A stretch of 64,000 nucleotides of DNA from Actinoplanes sp. KI2 (GCF_025630775.1 NZ_JAOSZE010000001.1:124001-188000), one strand, 5' to 3'. Positions 51,340-61,103 are shown, counted from the stretch's first letter. Translations and numbers: made by a program. Notes: a model not told the origin generated them from the sequence alone.

Positions 51340-52563
51340 TCAACGCCGGACTTCCTGCCCCTCCTCGGTCGGCTCGTCGCTGTCGGCCTCGAAGACCCGA
51401 TCGGGGTCGCGGGTCAGGTTCTCGCCGGTGGCGGCGTCGAAGACGTGCATGCGCTCCGGGTCGAACCACAGCTCCGCCCGGCCGCCCGAGCGGATCCGGC
51501 TGGCCGCGTCGAGGGCGACCACCAGCTGGGTACGCATCTGCTCGCTGTCCAGCTCCCGTTCGAGCTCCTCGAGCCGTTCGTTGATCTCGGCCGGGGCGTC
51601 GTACGGGACGTACGCGTAGAGCTGGCTGCCCAGCCACTCGGTGACGTCGACCTCGGCGGTGAACGTCTTGCCGCGCCCGCGTTTGGCGGGCTCCACCAGC
51701 CGTACGTCCTCGAAGTATTCCGGCCGCAGGCCGAGGATGACCAGTTCCTGGTCGCCGACCTTGCTGAGCCGCGGCCCGGCCGCCGAGACACTGCCGAACG
51801 GCGTCTCGACCTGGCCGCCCTTGATCCGGCCGGGCAGGAAGTTCATCGGCGGCGAGCCGATGAAGCCCGCCACGAACAGGTTGACCGGCTCCTCGTAGAG
51901 CTGCCGTGCCGTGCCGACCTGCTGCAAGAGCCCCTTGCGCAGCACCGCGATGCGGTCGCCCAGGGTCATCGCCTCGGTCTGATCGTGCGTGACGTAGACC
52001 GTCGTGGTGCCCAGCTGATGCTGTAGGCGGGCGATCTCGGTGCGCATCTGCCCGCGCAGCTTCGCGTCCAGGTTCGACAGCGGCTCGTCGAAGAGGAACG
52101 CGTCGGCCTTGCGGACGATCGCCCGGCCCATCGCCACCCGCTGCCGCTGCCCGCCGGACAGGTGCGCCGGCTTGCGCTGCAGGTGCTCGGTGAGCTGCAG
52201 CAGCTCGGCGGCCTCGGTGACCCGCTTGGTCACCTCGTCGTTCGGCACGTTCTTGAGCCGCATCGGGAAGGCGATGTTCTCGAAGACGGTCAGGTGCGGG
52301 TAGAGCGCGTAGTTCTGGAACACCATGGCCAGGTTGCGGTCGCGCGGCGCCTTCTGGTTGACCCGCTCCCCGCCGATCAGCAGGTCGCCGGAGGTGATGT
52401 CCTCGAGCCCGACGATCATCCGAAGCAGCGTCGACTTCCCGCAGCCGGACGGGCCGACCAGGATGACGAACTCGCCGTCGGCGATCTCCAGGCTGATGTC
52501 GTTGACGGCCTGGAAGCCGTCGCTGTAGCGCTTCACGAGGTTGCGGATGCTGATCTCGGCCAT
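51340..52563 (-). CDS. sugC: Sugar ABC transporter ATPase (SugC/MsiK/UgpC-like)
   Basis: A 407-residue CUT1-family ATPase: Walker A GPSGCGKST (residues 37-45), Q-loop FQNYALYPH, signature LSGGQRQRVAMGRA, Walker B AFLFDEPLSNLDAK, His switch YVTHDQ, and a C-terminal OB-type regulatory domain with WLGSQLYAYV. It energises the two permeases directly upstream. The start is the ATG encoding MAEISIRNLV. It is the last gene of an lpqY-sugA-sugB-sugC order. It may also serve other sugar importers, as MsiK does. Confidence 0.9.
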   Translation of the reverse strand: MAEISIRNLVKRYSDGFQAVNDISLEIADGEFVILVGPSGCGKSTLLRMIVGLEDITSGDLLIGGERVNQKAPRDRNLAMVFQNYALYPHLTVFENIAFPMRLKNVPNDEVTKRVTEAAELLQLTEHLQRKPAHLSGGQRQRVAMGRAIVRKADAFLFDEPLSNLDAKLRGQMRTEIARLQHQLGTTTVYVTHDQTEAMTLGDRIAVLRKGLLQQVGTARQLYEEPVNLFVAGFIGSPPMNFLPGRIKGGQVETPFGSVSAAGPRLSKVGDQELVILGLRPEYFEDVRLVEPAKRGRGKTFTAEVDVTEWLGSQLYAYVPYDAPAEINERLEELERELDSEQMRTQLVVALDAASRIRSGGRAELWFDPERMHVFDAATGENLTRDPDRVFEADSDEPTEEGQEVRR

Positions 52564-52580
52564 GACGGGTCCCCTCCTGC

Positions 52581-53414
52581 TCAGCCCTTGACGGCACCGG
52601 CGGTGAGGCCGGCCATGATGCGGCGTTGGAAGATCAGCACCAGGATCACCACGGGAATGGTGACGACCACCGAGGCGGCCATGATGTACGTGATCGGCGA
52701 CTGGAACTGCGAGGCGCCGGTGAAGAACGACAGCGCGGCCGGCACGGTCCGGGCCTTGTCGGTCGAGGTCAGCGAGATCGCCAGCAGGAACTCGTTCCAG
52801 CAGAAGAAGAACGTCAGGATCGCGGTGGTGAACACGCCCGGCGCGGCCAACGGGACGATCACCTTGCGGAACGCCTGCCAGGCGGTGGCGCCGTCGACCT
52901 GCGCGGCCTGCTCCATCTCCCACGGGATCTGCCGGAAGAACGCCGACATCGTCCAGATCGACAGCGGCAGCGCGAACGTCAGGTACGGGATGATCAGCCC
53001 GATCCAGGTGTCGTAGATGCCCAGGTTCCGCCACATGTTGAACAGCGGTCCGACCAGCGCGGCCTGCGGGAACATGGCGATGGCCAGCGCCATCGAGAGC
53101 AGTAGCTTCTTGCCGGGATAGTCCATCCGGGCGATCGCGTACGCGGCGAACATGGCGATCACGACCGCGAGCCCCGTCGCGATCAGCGAGATGAAGACGG
53201 AGTTGCGCAGCGCGCTGGTGAACAGCGAGTCGGTGAAGACGGTCTTGTAGTTGTCCCACACCCACTTCTGCGGGAAGAACGTCGGCGTGGAGCTGCGGAA
53301 CGTGTTCGGGTCCTTGAACGAGAGGGACACCATCCACAGCAGCGGGAAGAGCGCCCACACCAGGATGAGCACGCCCCAGACGGTCCACCAGTTGCTGACC
53401 TTGCGCTCGCCCAT
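52581..53414 (-). CDS. sugB: ABC sugar permease (SugB/MalG-like)
   Basis: About 277 residues with six hydrophobic helices and the EAA loop (EQAAQVDGATAWQAFRKVIV-type sequence) that contacts the ATPase. Its ATG overlaps the stop of the preceding permease (TGATG), and the ATPase gene follows 17 bp downstream. It forms one half of the membrane channel for the imported sugar, by gene order trehalose. Confidence 0.88.
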   Translation of the reverse strand: MGERKVSNWWTVWGVLILVWALFPLLWMVSLSFKDPNTFRSSTPTFFPQKWVWDNYKTVFTDSLFTSALRNSVFISLIATGLAVVIAMFAAYAIARMDYPGKKLLLSMALAIAMFPQAALVGPLFNMWRNLGIYDTWIGLIIPYLTFALPLSIWTMSAFFRQIPWEMEQAAQVDGATAWQAFRKVIVPLAAPGVFTTAILTFFFCWNEFLLAISLTSTDKARTVPAALSFFTGASQFQSPITYIMAASVVVTIPVVILVLIFQRRIMAGLTAGAVKG

Positions 53415-54349
53415 CACCGATCACCCCGTACCTGCGACAGATCGGTCCGGAAGCCCTTGACGAAGACGAACGCGATCACCACGACGGTGAGGAACAGCAG
53501 CACCGAGACCGCGGAGCCCGCGCCCAGGTTCACCAGCGTCACGTTCTGCCGGTACGCCAGGAAGGACAGGGTCTCGGTCTTGTTCGCGCCGACCGTCATG
53601 ACGAACGGGTTGTCGAAGATCCGCCACGCGTCGAGCGTGCGGAACAGCAGGGCCACCATGATCGCGGCCTTCATGTTCGGCAGCGTCACCCGCTTGAGCC
53701 GCTGCCACGCCGTGGCGCCGTCGACCTTGGCCGCCTCCTGCATCTCCTCCGGCACCTGGACCAGGCCGGCGAGCAGCAGCAGCGAGATGAACGGCGTGGT
53801 CTTCCAGATCTCCGAGAGGATGATGACGAACAGCGACGACCAGCGCTGCCCGAAGAAGTTGTAGTCGCCCAGGCCGAACCACTGGTTCACGAAGCCCGAG
53901 TCCAGCTGGAACGCGTAGCGCCAGATGTAGGCGGAGACGACCGTGATGATGCCGTACGGGATGAGGATGCCGGTGCGCACCCACGAGCGGCCGCGGATGA
54001 TCCGGTACATCACGAACGCGAACGCGAAGCCCAGCACGAGCTCGACCGCCACGCTGAACACGGTGATCAGGAGGGTGGTGGAGAAGTCCGTCCACCACAG
54101 CGGGTCGGTCAGCACCGTGACGTAGTTCCGCAGCCCCACGAACGACCGGCCGGCCGGGTCGGTGAGCCGGTAGTTGTAGAGCGACAGCACCACCGCGTAG
54201 ACCAGCGGGTAGGCGGTCACGAACACCATCACCACGAACGCCGGCGCGGACAGGGTCAGGCCGAGCCGCCGCTCGTGCCGGGCCCGGTCGGAGACCTCGG
54301 CCTTCTTCTTGGGCGCGGGTGCGGCGACCCGCTCCTCGGTCAGGGTCAT
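53414..54349 (-). CDS. sugA: ABC sugar permease (SugA/MalF-like)
   Basis: A 311-residue permease with a charged cytoplasmic N terminus and six helices, and an EAA loop EAAKVDGATAWQRLKRVTLP. The start at MTLTEERV is preceded by a GGAGC-type ribosome site, 13 bp after the binding-protein gene. It pairs with the next permease. Confidence 0.88.
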   Translation of the reverse strand: MTLTEERVAAPAPKKKAEVSDRARHERRLGLTLSAPAFVVMVFVTAYPLVYAVVLSLYNYRLTDPAGRSFVGLRNYVTVLTDPLWWTDFSTTLLITVFSVAVELVLGFAFAFVMYRIIRGRSWVRTGILIPYGIITVVSAYIWRYAFQLDSGFVNQWFGLGDYNFFGQRWSSLFVIILSEIWKTTPFISLLLLAGLVQVPEEMQEAAKVDGATAWQRLKRVTLPNMKAAIMVALLFRTLDAWRIFDNPFVMTVGANKTETLSFLAYRQNVTLVNLGAGSAVSVLLFLTVVVIAFVFVKGFRTDLSQVRGDR

Positions 54350-54362
54350 CGGGGTGCTCCTC

Positions 54363-55700
54363 TCACAGGAGTCGCTTGCCCTGCAGGACGTCGGACATGA
54401 ACTGCTGGGTCTCCTGCGGCGTCTGCGGGGCGCGGACGTCGGTGGGCGGATGCCAGGTGATCTGCACCGAGGTGGAGACGTCGTTGTAGTACGGGGTGAT
54501 CGGCCGCGGCCCGGCATCGTTGATCGACTGCCGGATGATGTCGGCCATCGGGAACGCCTCGCGCACCTTCGGGTCGTCGTACGCGGCGCCCTTCGCGGCC
54601 GGGTTGCCCGCGTCGAGCATGTAGGCGATGTTGTTCTGCAGCGAGGTCGCGCACTTCACCAGGTCGAGGGCCTGCTGCGGGTGCGTGGTGTACGCGCCGA
54701 TCGCGAGGTTGATGCCGCCCAGCGGGGGCGCGCTCGGCTTGTCCGCGGTGACCCGCGGGTATCGCGCCCAGCCGATGTCGTCCACCACGGACTGCGCAAT
54801 GCCGCCGCCCTTGACGTCCTCCTTCGCGGCGCTGTACACGTACGGCCAGTTGACCATGAAGCCGCCGTTCGGGCCCTGGAACGCCGAGCGGGACTCCTCC
54901 TCGCCGGCGTTGGACATCGCCGGCGGCGCCGCCGGCGACCGGGCGAGATCGCCGATGATCCGGGCCGCCTCGTCGCCGGCCGGGGAAGCGATCGCGGGCT
55001 TGGCGTTCTTGCCGGCCTCGACGTCGGTGACGATCTGGCCGCCGGCCGACACCACCAGCGCGTTGATCCAGACCATGTAGCCCTCGTACCGGTTGGCCTG
55101 CACGCCGATTACCTTGTGCTGGGCGGTGGCCGCCTCGATCATCTTGTTCCAGGTGAAGTCGGGCGCGGTCGGGTCCACGCCGGCGGCGCTCGCCACCGAC
55201 TTGCGGTACCAGAGCAGCTGCGTGTTGGCCCAGAACGGCGCCGCGACCAGCTGGTCCTTCCAGTACGCGGTGGCCAGCGGGCCCTTCAGCACGCCCGCGG
55301 TGAGCGCCTGCTGGTCCTGAGCGTCGAACGGGTGAAGGAACCCGGCGTTGGCGAACTCGGCGACGAACGGCGGGTCGAGGCTCATCACGTCGATCGAGCT
55401 GTCCTTGGCCGCGAGCCGCCGCACCAGCTGCTCGCGCTGCTGCGACGCGTCGTTCGGCAACACCTGGACGTCCACTTTGTACGCCCCGTTCGAGGCGGAC
55501 GCGCACTGCTCGGCGAGGCGCCCCTGGCCGCCGTTGTCCGGGTTGATGTACCAGGTGATTACCGGGGGACCGCCCTCACTGCCGCAGGCGGTGAGAGTGG
55601 CGGCCACCAGGGCGAGAGCCGCCGCCGCGGCGAGCTGGCGGCGTACCGTACGACCCGGCGCGCGGCGGGGTCGGGCGGTCGCCGGGTACACGCTGGTCAC
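54363..55700 (-). CDS. lpqY: Trehalose-type ABC transporter lipoprotein (LpqY-like)
   Basis: The GTG with GGAGG 5 bp upstream gives a 445-residue lipoprotein. The lipobox is LTACGSE. The mature protein resembles mycobacterial LpqY over its length, with REQLVRRLAAKDSSIDVMSL, NTQLLWYR and VQANRYEGYMVWINALVVSA all at the expected places. LpqY captures trehalose, so this operon probably recycles trehalose released from the envelope. It is divergent from the methyltransferase gene. No repressor gene is adjacent. Confidence 0.88.
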   Translation of the reverse strand: MTSVYPATARPRRAPGRTVRRQLAAAAALALVAATLTACGSEGGPPVITWYINPDNGGQGRLAEQCASASNGAYKVDVQVLPNDASQQREQLVRRLAAKDSSIDVMSLDPPFVAEFANAGFLHPFDAQDQQALTAGVLKGPLATAYWKDQLVAAPFWANTQLLWYRKSVASAAGVDPTAPDFTWNKMIEAATAQHKVIGVQANRYEGYMVWINALVVSAGGQIVTDVEAGKNAKPAIASPAGDEAARIIGDLARSPAAPPAMSNAGEEESRSAFQGPNGGFMVNWPYVYSAAKEDVKGGGIAQSVVDDIGWARYPRVTADKPSAPPLGGINLAIGAYTTHPQQALDLVKCATSLQNNIAYMLDAGNPAAKGAAYDDPKVREAFPMADIIRQSINDAGPRPITPYYNDVSTSVQITWHPPTDVRAPQTPQETQQFMSDVLQGKRLL

Positions 55701-55844
55701 ACGCGCCTCCCTGGCCGGACCGGCCGCCTCGGGCCGTCCATCAGGACGACGGCGTCGCGGCGGTATCCTCCAACGTCCGCCTCGGCACGCGGCCCCGTCT
55801 TCATCCCCCACGCATGAAATTCGGCTCTCCACTACGGTCTAGGC

Positions 55845-56675
55845 ATGGCAGGGGAGCGGGTCGAAGGCACCGCCTTCGGAGTGGGGCTGCTGCGGGCGCT
55901 GGAAGCCAAGACCCGACCCGATCTGCGGCTCTTCGAGGACCCGGTGGCGGAGAAGCTGCTCAGCGGCTGGGCCGCCTGGGTCGTCCGGCATCGACTGGCT
56001 CGCCGGGCCTTCATGCCGCTGATGGAGATGGCCGCGCCCGGCTTCTTCGGGGGCGTCGTCTGCCGTACCCGCGCGATCGACGACGCCTGCCGGGAGTCGC
56101 TCGTCGGCGGAGTGCGGCAAGTCGTGATCCTCGGCGCCGGGATGGACACCCGGCCCTACCGGATGGCCGCCATGCGCACGGTCCGGATCTGGGAGCTCGA
56201 TCTGCCGCGGGTGCAGGAGGCGAAACGGGCGCGGCTCGGCGATCCGCCCGCGCGGGTGCGCTACGTCCCGGCCGACCTGACCCGGGAGCCGCTCGGCGAG
56301 GTGCTCGCGGCCGCCGGCCACGACGCCGATCGACCGACCCTGATGATCTGCGAGGGCGTCACCCAGTACCTGCCGCTTGCGGTCGTCGAGAGCATTTTCG
56401 CGTACGCGGGAAGCCTCCCCGCCGGAAGCCGGCTCGTCCTCACCTACCTGCCGCGCGCCGTGCTGAGCGACCCGGAGCAGGCCGGCCGGGTCCGCCGCTT
56501 CGGCTGGCAGACCGGCTTCGAACCGGCCGAGATGCCACGCCTGCTGGCCGGGCGCGGCCTGACGCTGGCCCGCGAGTGGACCGCCGACCAGTACCGCGAG
56601 CAGTTGTTACGCCCGATTCGCCGGGACCTGGCCGTCTTCGAGATCGAACGGGTGGCGGTCGCCGACGTCGGGTAG
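55845..56675 (+). CDS. SAM-dependent methyltransferase (TIGR00027/PPM family)
   Basis: A 276-residue leucine-carboxyl-methyltransferase-like protein: AIDDACRESLVGGVRQVVIL and GAGMDTRPYR form the SAM site, WELDLPRVQEAKRARLG strand 2, and ICEGVTQYLP motif IV. The pattern is that of the actinobacterial putative O-methyltransferases of TIGR00027, whose targets are mostly unknown. It is divergent from lpqY and ends at a strong palindromic terminator. Confidence 0.88.
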   Translation: MAGERVEGTAFGVGLLRALEAKTRPDLRLFEDPVAEKLLSGWAAWVVRHRLARRAFMPLMEMAAPGFFGGVVCRTRAIDDACRESLVGGVRQVVILGAGMDTRPYRMAAMRTVRIWELDLPRVQEAKRARLGDPPARVRYVPADLTREPLGEVLAAAGHDADRPTLMICEGVTQYLPLAVVESIFAYAGSLPAGSRLVLTYLPRAVLSDPEQAGRVRRFGWQTGFEPAEMPRLLAGRGLTLAREWTADQYREQLLRPIRRDLAVFEIERVAVADVG

Positions 56676-56680
56676 TACCG

Positions 56681-56712
56681 GCGGGTGCCGGCCGTCGACG
56701 GCCGGCACCCGC
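56681..56712. terminator. Bidirectional palindromic terminator
   Basis: A perfect 32-bp palindrome GCGGGTGCCGGCCGTC/GACGGCCGGCACCCGC between two convergent genes. Confidence 0.8.
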
Positions 56713-56718
56713 GCACGG

Positions 56719-57375
56719 TCACTTGATGACGACGGTCTTGATGATCTTGTCGGCGAAGGTCTGCCGCTTCTCGTCCCACAGCGGGAACAGCCAGCCGATG
56801 TAGCAGGCCAGCGAGTCGAGGATGTGGCACAGGTCGCGGACGAAGGCCATGGCCGTGCCGATCGGCTGACCCGTCTCCTCGCTGATGAGGCGGACGCCGA
56901 CCATCTTGCGGCCCCAGGTCTGGCCCTTACCCCCGTTGTACCAGCGGTTGTAGCAGAAGACGGCCAGGCCGGCCAGGTAGATGATGGAGACCAGGGCGAA
57001 GGCGCCGCCGCCGGTGCCGTTGCTGTTGCCGGCCACCGCGGCGACGATGATCGCGACGATGTAGAACGGCAGGATCACCAGCGAGTCGATGAGGTAGCCG
57101 CCGGCGCGCAAACCCCAGCTGGCGTAGTTGGCGGCCACCCCGCCGTAGCCGCCGGGCGTGCCGTATTGCGGCTGGCCGTACTGCGGCGCGCCGTACTGCG
57201 GGGGCTGCTGGCCGTACTGGGGCGGCTGCTGGCCGTACTGCGGGGGCTGCTGGCCGTACTGCGGCGGCTGCTGCCCATACTGCGGCGGCTGCGGCTGCCC
57301 GTACTGCGGTGGTTGCTGGCCGTACGGCGGGGGCTGCTGCCCGTATTGAGGATCGTTGTTGGGAGGGTATGTCAT
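56719..57375 (-). CDS. RDD-family membrane protein with Pro/Gln/Tyr repeats
   Basis: The 218-residue protein has an N-terminal cytoplasmic tail of about 75 residues made of QQPPQYG repeats, then an RDD domain: ASWGLRAGGYLIDSLVILPF with the Arg and Asp of RDD, two to three helices, and GQTWGRKMVGVRLI. RDD proteins are poorly characterised, with some acting as Na+/H+ antiporters or membrane scaffolds. The repeat tail is typical of actinobacterial family members. It follows the DUF2752 gene by 12 bp and is probably cotranscribed. Confidence 0.85.
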   Translation of the reverse strand: MTYPPNNDPQYGQQPPPYGQQPPQYGQPQPPQYGQQPPQYGQQPPQYGQQPPQYGQQPPQYGAPQYGQPQYGTPGGYGGVAANYASWGLRAGGYLIDSLVILPFYIVAIIVAAVAGNSNGTGGGAFALVSIIYLAGLAVFCYNRWYNGGKGQTWGRKMVGVRLISEETGQPIGTAMAFVRDLCHILDSLACYIGWLFPLWDEKRQTFADKIIKTVVIK

Positions 57376-57387
57376 CTCGGCATTCCT

Positions 57388-57840
57388 TTACGAGGCCCGG
57401 TCGATACCGAGCCGATGCAGTTGGAAGAGCCAGCTCGCGAGCGCGAGCGGCCAGATGAGCCGTTCCACCCACCGTCGCCGAGCAGCCGGCCACGGTTCCG
57501 GTGGTTTCAGCACACCCGTGGCACGCAACACCACGAGCGGGCCGGCGGCGACGGCGAGCGCCGCCAGCCCGAAGATCATGGGATTGGCCGAGAGCGCCGC
57601 GCCGGCGTGCCCTCGGATCAGGGCGACCGCCGCGGTCGTCATACCGCACACCGGGCAGGGGACGCCAGTCAGGGTCCGCAGCGGGCACGGCAGCCCGACG
57701 CCGGCGCGGACCGTGAAGGTCGGCCAGAGCGCAGCACCGACCGCGACGAGCAGGCCGAAGCCGCCGACTCGTTCCGGTACGGAAAAGGTGCGCAGGTAGG
57801 CCCCCCGTGGTCTCGTTTTGGATCGAGACCGCGATAGTAA
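57388..57840 (-). CDS. DUF2752 membrane protein, start unresolved
   Basis: The DUF2752 core is clear: GVGLPCPLRTLTGVPCPVCG, then MTTAAVALIRGHAGAALSA with paired CP-x-C motifs, followed by three helices ending LFQLHRLGID. The same frame runs upstream through VPERVGGFGLLVAVGAALW, a first helix, without an ATG or GTG until a TAA at about 57877. Either a TTG/CTG start is used or a frameshift (for example at the GGGGGG near 57807) separates it from its start. It is upstream of the RDD gene. Confidence 0.6.
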   Translation of the reverse strand, partial: LLSRSRSKTRPRGAYLRTFSVPERVGGFGLLVAVGAALWPTFTVRAGVGLPCPLRTLTGVPCPVCGMTTAAVALIRGHAGAALSANPMIFGLAALAVAAGPLVVLRATGVLKPPEPWPAARRRWVERLIWPLALASWLFQLHRLGIDRAS

Positions 57841-57876
57841 GCGGCGGGTTCGTTTTCTCAGCGTGCAGTGCCAACT

Positions 57877-59445
57877 TTAGGACATCCCGGCCGCCGAGTG
57901 ATCAAGCCCGTACAGCTTGCGAGCCAGCAGGGCCAGCAGCAGCGCGGCCCGGTCCTGGGCGGACTCCAGGTCGAGCCCGGTCAGCTCGGCCACCCGCGCC
58001 ATCCGGTGCCGCAGCGTGTGCCGGTGCACGCCGAGCGCCCGGGACGCGGTCTCCCACACCCCGTTGTGCTGCAGGAAGACGTCGAGCGACCGGCACAGCA
58101 GCGGATGGGCGGCGAGCGGGGCGAGCAGGTCGTCGGCGAGGTGGCCGACCGCGCTGCGCACCGCCTCCTGAGCGAGCAGCGCGGGCAGCCGCTGGTCGCC
58201 GAAGCGGGCCACCCGCCGGCGCATCGAGCGGGCGTCGGCCGCGGCCTGCACCGCCGTACGCAACGCCGCGGCCAGCCCGCCCGCGGTGGTGACGCCGCTG
58301 ACCCCGAGCGTCACGTCGGCCGCCTCCAGCGCGGCGACGACGCTGTCCTGGTCGTCGGCCCGCACCACCACGACCACGCCCTCCGCCCGGCCGGTCAGCA
58401 GGTAAGGGCGGCCGTCCAGATCCTCCAGGCGGTGCTCGACACGCTGGGCCGCCGTGGGTCGTGGGCTTTCCGGGGAGGTCGCGGAGCCGGCCGCCGTGGT
58501 GGTGCGATCGGGCGAGCTGCTCTGGGCCAGCAGCACGACCAGCCGGTCGGTGGGTGCGAAGCCGAAGAAACGCAGCGGCCGGTGCGCCACCTCGGCCGGC
58601 AGGTCGCCGTCGAGCAGCACGCCGAGCACCGCCGAGCGCAGCCCGCGGTGCGCCTCGACCAGCTCGCGCGGCCGTTCCAGCTCCAGCGAGAGCAGCGACG
58701 CGGCGTGCGTGAGCAGCAGCTGATCGGGGTGCTGCGGATGCCGGTGAGTGGCGACGGCGAGCAGGCCCTGCCGCGTACCGCCGACGCCGAGCGACTGCAC
58801 CATCAGGTGCTCGTCGCCGGCCGAGACGCTGAGCCCGAGCGGGCTGCCGGAGCGGGCCTCGGCGCCGAGCTCGGCGGTGGCCCGGGTGAGCAGGGCGCCC
58901 CCGTCCCCGGGGGAGGCAGCCAGGATCAGGTGGTGCGCGTCGGTCACCACCACCTCGGCGTCCAGCGCCCGGGCGAGGCTGCGCACGATGCCGGCCACCC
59001 CGGCGTTGAGCGCGGCCCGGGCCATCCGCTGCTGGTGTTCGAGCGTACGGCGGACGGCGGCGCCGGCCTGCTGGGCGAGCAGGTCGGCGACGGCCTCGCT
59101 GATCGCCAGGAACGGCGTGGGCAGCGGCACCTCGATCAAGAGCAGGCCTCGGGCCGCGCACTGCCGGCCGACCGCGGGCGGGATACGGTCGTGGCCGAGC
59201 CCGACGCCGAAGCCGAGCCCGGTGACGTTCGCGTCGGCCAGCCGGTCGACATACTGCCGCCGGCCCTCGGCCGAGCGGGGCAGCCGCAGCCCGGTGGTGA
59301 GCACCAGCTCCCCGCCGGCCAGCCAGGGAGTCGGATCGAGCAGCTCGACCGAGTGCGCCCAGCGGATCGTCGCGGCGGGATCGCCGGTCACCAGGCGCAG
59401 CCCGAGAGCGGGCATGGCGAGCAGTTCCTCGGCGGTCACCGGCAT
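57877..59445 (-). CDS. PucR-family transcriptional regulator
   Basis: The 522-residue protein has an N-terminal PucR sensor-type domain (TAEELLAMPALGLRLVTGDP, WAHSVELLDPTPWLAGGELV), a GGDEF-like/GAF-like middle, and a C-terminal PucR HTH (LDVFLQHNGVWETASRALG, VHRHTLRHRMARVAEL). PucR-type proteins often govern purine, GABA or polyamine catabolism. It is divergent from the permease gene and next to an aldehyde dehydrogenase and gabT, so it is the probable regulator of that pathway. Confidence 0.9.
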   Translation of the reverse strand: MPVTAEELLAMPALGLRLVTGDPAATIRWAHSVELLDPTPWLAGGELVLTTGLRLPRSAEGRRQYVDRLADANVTGLGFGVGLGHDRIPPAVGRQCAARGLLLIEVPLPTPFLAISEAVADLLAQQAGAAVRRTLEHQQRMARAALNAGVAGIVRSLARALDAEVVVTDAHHLILAASPGDGGALLTRATAELGAEARSGSPLGLSVSAGDEHLMVQSLGVGGTRQGLLAVATHRHPQHPDQLLLTHAASLLSLELERPRELVEAHRGLRSAVLGVLLDGDLPAEVAHRPLRFFGFAPTDRLVVLLAQSSSPDRTTTAAGSATSPESPRPTAAQRVEHRLEDLDGRPYLLTGRAEGVVVVVRADDQDSVVAALEAADVTLGVSGVTTAGGLAAALRTAVQAAADARSMRRRVARFGDQRLPALLAQEAVRSAVGHLADDLLAPLAAHPLLCRSLDVFLQHNGVWETASRALGVHRHTLRHRMARVAELTGLDLESAQDRAALLLALLARKLYGLDHSAAGMS

Positions 59446-59590
59446 GGACGGATCGTAGTGTCCGGCCGCCCCTGATTCGACAATCCGGCGTCATTGTCCC
59501 GGCGGTCGGCGAACTTAGCATGGCTGCACTTCAGCGGGGTTGTGGCCCGCTTCCGCACAGTTCCCCGAACGATCCAGGAGGCACCCCCAC

Positions 59591-61090
59591 ATGGCCGGAA
59601 CCGAATCGATCACCGAAAGCGGAAGCGGCGGCGGGGACGACGCCGCCGCGCTCGCCGCTCTCGGATACACCTCCGAATACCGCCGCGAGATGAGCATGTG
59701 GGGCAACTTCGCCCTCGGCTTCACCTATCTCTCCCCGGTCGTCGGCGTCTACACCCTGTTCGGCTTCGCCCTCGCCACCGGCGGCCCGCCGATGATCTGG
59801 GCGCTGGTCATCGCCGGCGTCGGCCAGCTGCTGGTCGCCATGGTCTTCGGCGAGGTGGTCTCGCAGTTCCCGGTCTCCGGCGGCATCTACCCCTGGGCCC
59901 GGCGGCTGTGGGGCCGGCGCTGGGCGTGGATGGCCGGCTGGGTGTACGCGCTCGCGCTGCTGGCCACGATCGCGTCGGTGAGTTACGGCGCCGGCCCGTT
60001 CATGGCGCTGATGCTCGGCTTCGAACCGTCCACCACCAGCACGGTCATCTGCGCGCTCGTGGTCGTCGCGATCGCCACGCTGCTCAACCTGGGCGGCACC
60101 AAGCTGCTGGCCCAGGCGGCGATCTTCGGCTTCGCGGCCGAGCTGGCCGGCGCGGTCGTGGTCGGCATCTGGCTGCTCACCGCCCACCGGGTGCACGACC
60201 TCGGCGCCATCTTCCACACCTTCGGCGCCGGCTCCGGCGGCTCGTACGCCGCGGCGTTCCTGGCCGCGTCGCTGATCGGCGTCTACCTCTACTACGGCTT
60301 CGAGGCCTGCGGCGACGTCGCCGAGGAGGTCAGCAACCCGGGCGCGCGGATACCACGCTCGATGCGGATGACCATCTACGTGGGCGGCGCCGCCTCGATC
60401 TTCGTGGCCGTGGCGCTGATCCTCGCGGTGCCCGACTTCGGCAAGGTGATCAGCGGCGAGGACGCCGACCCGGTACACACCGTGCTGGAGGGCGCGTTCG
60501 GCAGCGTCGGCACCCGGATCGTCCTGGGGGTCGTGCTGATCTCGTTCCTGTCGTGCGCGCTCAGCCTCCAGGCGGCCGGCAGCCGGCTCCTGCAGTCGTA
60601 CGGCCGGGACCGGATGATTCTCGGCAGCCGCTTCCTGGCGAAGTTCTCGCCGGCCCGGCACGTGCCGCCGTTTGCCCTGGCGGTGACCGCGGTGGTGCCG
60701 GCGCTGGTGATCCTCGGCTCGACCCTGTCGGCCAGCGCGCTGACCCGGATCGTGTCGTTCGCCGCGCTCGGCATCTACATCGGCTTCCAGATGATCGTGC
60801 TGGCGGCGCTGCGGGCCCGGCTCAAGGGCTGGGTGCCGGCCGGCAAGTTCAGCATGGGGCGCTGGGGGCTTCCGGTGAACATCGCGGCATTTGTCTACGG
60901 CGTACTCGCGGCAATCAACATGGCATGGCCGCGCACCCCGGACGCGGCGTGGTACGACAACTATCTGGTGATTCTGTCCGCGGTGCTCGTGGTGGGCGTG
61001 GGCCTGGTCTATCTCTTCGTGGCCAAGCCGCACGACCGCAGCGAGGCCCCGGCCGGGGACGCCATCCCGGTTTCCGCCGCCGTCGACTAG
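59591..61090 (+). CDS. Amino acid permease (APC; GABA/putrescine-type)
   Basis: A 499-residue permease with 12 hydrophobic helices; AGGAGG stands 9 bp before the ATG. The APC signature is seen in NFALGFTYLSPVVGVYTLFG (helix 1) and FGEVVSQFPVSGGIYPWARR (helix 2-3). It resembles PuuP/GabP-type importers. Position between a PucR regulator and aminobutyraldehyde dehydrogenase/gabT genes points to GABA or a polyamine as substrate. Confidence 0.88.
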   Translation: MAGTESITESGSGGGDDAAALAALGYTSEYRREMSMWGNFALGFTYLSPVVGVYTLFGFALATGGPPMIWALVIAGVGQLLVAMVFGEVVSQFPVSGGIYPWARRLWGRRWAWMAGWVYALALLATIASVSYGAGPFMALMLGFEPSTTSTVICALVVVAIATLLNLGGTKLLAQAAIFGFAAELAGAVVVGIWLLTAHRVHDLGAIFHTFGAGSGGSYAAAFLAASLIGVYLYYGFEACGDVAEEVSNPGARIPRSMRMTIYVGGAASIFVAVALILAVPDFGKVISGEDADPVHTVLEGAFGSVGTRIVLGVVLISFLSCALSLQAAGSRLLQSYGRDRMILGSRFLAKFSPARHVPPFALAVTAVVPALVILGSTLSASALTRIVSFAALGIYIGFQMIVLAALRARLKGWVPAGKFSMGRWGLPVNIAAFVYGVLAAINMAWPRTPDAAWYDNYLVILSAVLVVGVGLVYLFVAKPHDRSEAPAGDAIPVSAAVD

Positions 61091-61103
61091 TTGATCGTTT
61101 CGC

